Source of the DNA: an uncultured Roseburia sp.
Lineage (GTDB): Bacteria > Bacillota > Clostridia > Lachnospirales > Lachnospiraceae
Direction: 5' to 3'
Length of the DNA: 23,600 nt
Assembly (NCBI GenBank): GCA_910587865.1
Contig: CAJUNX010000055.1
Location: forward strand, 1 to 23,600
In this document: positions 22,655 through 23,600 of the stretch, piece by piece
Layout: each line of letters opens with the position of its first letter
Numbering within the stretch: position 1 is the stretch's first letter
Program-made: the position numbers and the translations under genes
Notes under the pieces: model-generated
Told to the model about the DNA's origin: nothing
The model's input: only the letters and a program-made list of their open reading frames with translations
The model's database searches: none

Positions 22655-22690
22655 TTTCCTCTTTACTGCCCGAAGTGCAGACAGGAAAGT
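22655..22690 (+). pseudogene. Fragment of a cysteine-rich KTR-type protein
   Basis: The plus-strand frame beginning at 22655 reads FPLYCPKCRQES. This matches the C-terminal zinc-ribbon pair of the small cysteine-rich KTR proteins carried by tetracycline-resistance and related conjugative elements. No upstream part with the first CxxC pair is present, and the following residues diverge up to a stop near 22750. It is a relic, not a functional gene. Identification is from memory of the motif. No other gene is visible in 22646-22849. Confidence 0.5.
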
Positions 22691-22777
22691 TCAAAAAGTT
22701 TTCCTTGTTTCTTAATACGGGGAAGTTTTGGAAATGCCAATGCCACGGAATAAATCAGCAAAAATTTTTTTGAGCCA

Positions 22778-22834
22778 TTGACAAATTCTCTGATTTGCAG
22801 TATCATATAACAGCGATATATAACACTGTTATAT
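22778..22834 (+). promoter_or_regulatory. Promoter and palindromic operator of the TetR gene
   Basis: TTGACA (22778-22783) and TATCAT (22801-22806) are separated by 17 bp. ATATAACAG (22805-22813) and its exact reverse complement CTGTTATAT (22826-22834) are 12 bp apart. They overlap the -10 box and the transcription start. This geometry is expected for a TetR-family dimer repressing its own gene. Confidence 0.85.
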
Positions 22835-22849
22835 ACAGGAGGTGTGAAA

Positions 22850-23467
22850 ATGAGCGAAGCAGAGCAGACAACACTACATTTAATCCATTCAGCCGCCATG
22901 CAGGAATTTCTTGAAAAAGGCTATAAGTCTGCTTCCCTGCGGAATATTGTCAAAACGGCGGGGGTAACGACAGGCGCGTTTTATGGCTACTATAACAGCA
23001 AGGAGGATTTATTTGAAGCACTGGTAGGCGAACATTACAATTTCTTATTGGAACTCTTTTGTAAGGCTCAAAAAGAATTTGCAGAAATACCGCCAGAGGA
23101 GCAGCCCGACAATCTTACTTCTACTTCCGGCGAGTGTATGTATGAAATGCTCTTGTACGCCTATGAACACTTGAATGAATGTAAGCTCATACTTTGCTGT
23201 TCGGAGGGAACGCGTTTTTCAAAGCTGATTGATGAAATGGTGGAAATAGAAACAAAAGGAACTCATGATTATTTAGCGGTTCTTGAAAAATTAGGCAGAC
23301 CTGCGCCGCCCATTGATGAACGGTTGGAGCATATTTTGATTACGGGAATGTTCAACACATTTTTTGAGCTGATTATACATGAAATGCCGCTTGAAGAAGC
23401 AAAGCACTATTTGAAAGAAATGAGAGCTTTCTATACCGCCGGGTGGATGAAAATTATGGAGCAATAA
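22850..23467 (+). CDS. TetR/AcrR family transcriptional regulator
   Basis: This encodes 205 residues. ATG 22850 follows GGAGG with 7-nt spacing; a GTG six bases upstream is also in frame but too close to the site. The N-terminal helix-turn-helix is clear (about 10-55: AAMQEFLEKGYKSASLRNIVKTAGVTTGAFYGYYNSKEDLFEALV). The C-terminal ligand-binding domain is all-helical and not assignable to a known inducer. It is intact, with a strong promoter and a matching palindromic operator directly upstream, so autorepression is likely. TetR regulators on such elements often control an adjacent efflux pump; any such gene would lie beyond the window end. The AT-richer composition groups it with the acquired region. 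Confidence 0.94.
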   Translation: MSEAEQTTLHLIHSAAMQEFLEKGYKSASLRNIVKTAGVTTGAFYGYYNSKEDLFEALVGEHYNFLLELFCKAQKEFAEIPPEEQPDNLTSTSGECMYEMLLYAYEHLNECKLILCCSEGTRFSKLIDEMVEIETKGTHDYLAVLEKLGRPAPPIDERLEHILITGMFNTFFELIIHEMPLEEAKHYLKEMRAFYTAGWMKIMEQ

Positions 23468-23470
23468 TAA

Positions 23471-23587
23471 ATCGAGCCGACTCGATTACAAATAAATTCG
23501 TCAGGGCAATCTGCCCTATAATTCATACTTATCGGACTACTAATATCCAATAAGATTTGATAATGGAAAGTTTACACTTTCCATTAT
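23471..23587 (+). terminator. Cluster of three hairpins after the TetR gene
   Basis: ATCGAG-CCGA-CTCGAT (23471-23486), AGGGCA-ATC-TGCCCT (23503-23517) and the perfect 12-bp ATAATGGAAAGT-TTAC-ACTTTCCATTAT (23560-23587) follow the stop codon. None has a long T-tract; the last is followed by ATTTG. At least one probably ends the TetR transcript. The third might instead be an operator for a gene outside the window. Confidence 0.5.
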
Positions 23588-23600
23588 ATTTGACGCATGG

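Overview
The window looks like chromosomal DNA from a GC-rich member of the Clostridia, most likely Lachnospiraceae. This is inferred from strong AGGAGG-type ribosome binding sites, sigma-A promoters, rho-independent terminators, an LplB/YtcP-type sugar ABC system, a DUF6033-like protein and a YtvI-like permease. Bases 1 to about 20,680 are uniformly GC-rich. The last roughly 2.9 kb is clearly AT-richer and carries mobile-element debris.

Layout. (1) 1-1,170 (+): two tandem RidA-family genes, the first cut by the window edge, ending at a hairpin that also terminates the convergent glycosidase gene. (2) 1,219-9,405 (-): a glycan-use locus in the order AraC-type regulator, two LplB/YtcP-like permeases, lipoprotein substrate-binding protein, large multidomain GH3 glycoside hydrolase. 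No ATPase is encoded here, so a shared one elsewhere is inferred. (3) 9,698-10,522 (+): an MBL-fold hydrolase, divergent from the AraC gene, with its own extended -10 promoter and a strong terminator. (4) 10,628-16,862 (-): a close run glnS, DUF2225-like, MocR-type regulator, SCP2-domain protein, NSS sodium symporter. (5) 17,262-20,625 (-): a DUF6033-like gene flanked by short GC-rich repeats, then trpS, then an AI-2E/YtvI-like permease. (6) 20,700-23,600: a chimeric relaxase tail, a DUF4304-like gene, a long hairpin element, a truncated membrane-protein gene, a KTR-protein fragment and an intact TetR regulator with a palindrome in its own promoter.

How the genes may work together. The AraC protein probably activates the permease promoter, where three ATATGC boxes lie. 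The ABC system would import an oligosaccharide that the cytoplasmic GH3 enzyme hydrolyses. In the glnS run, the PLP-binding MocR regulator sits just upstream of an amino-acid or amine symporter, which suggests a link to amino-acid supply.

A recurring oddity is short repeats that look recently expanded. They occur inside otherwise ordinary proteins (RidA N-terminus, MocR loop, SCP2 tail) and on both sides of the DUF6033-like gene. No clear-cut new defence or biosynthetic system is visible. The best leads are the repeat expansions, the SCP2 protein with an acidic tail and basic end, and the scarred mobile region.
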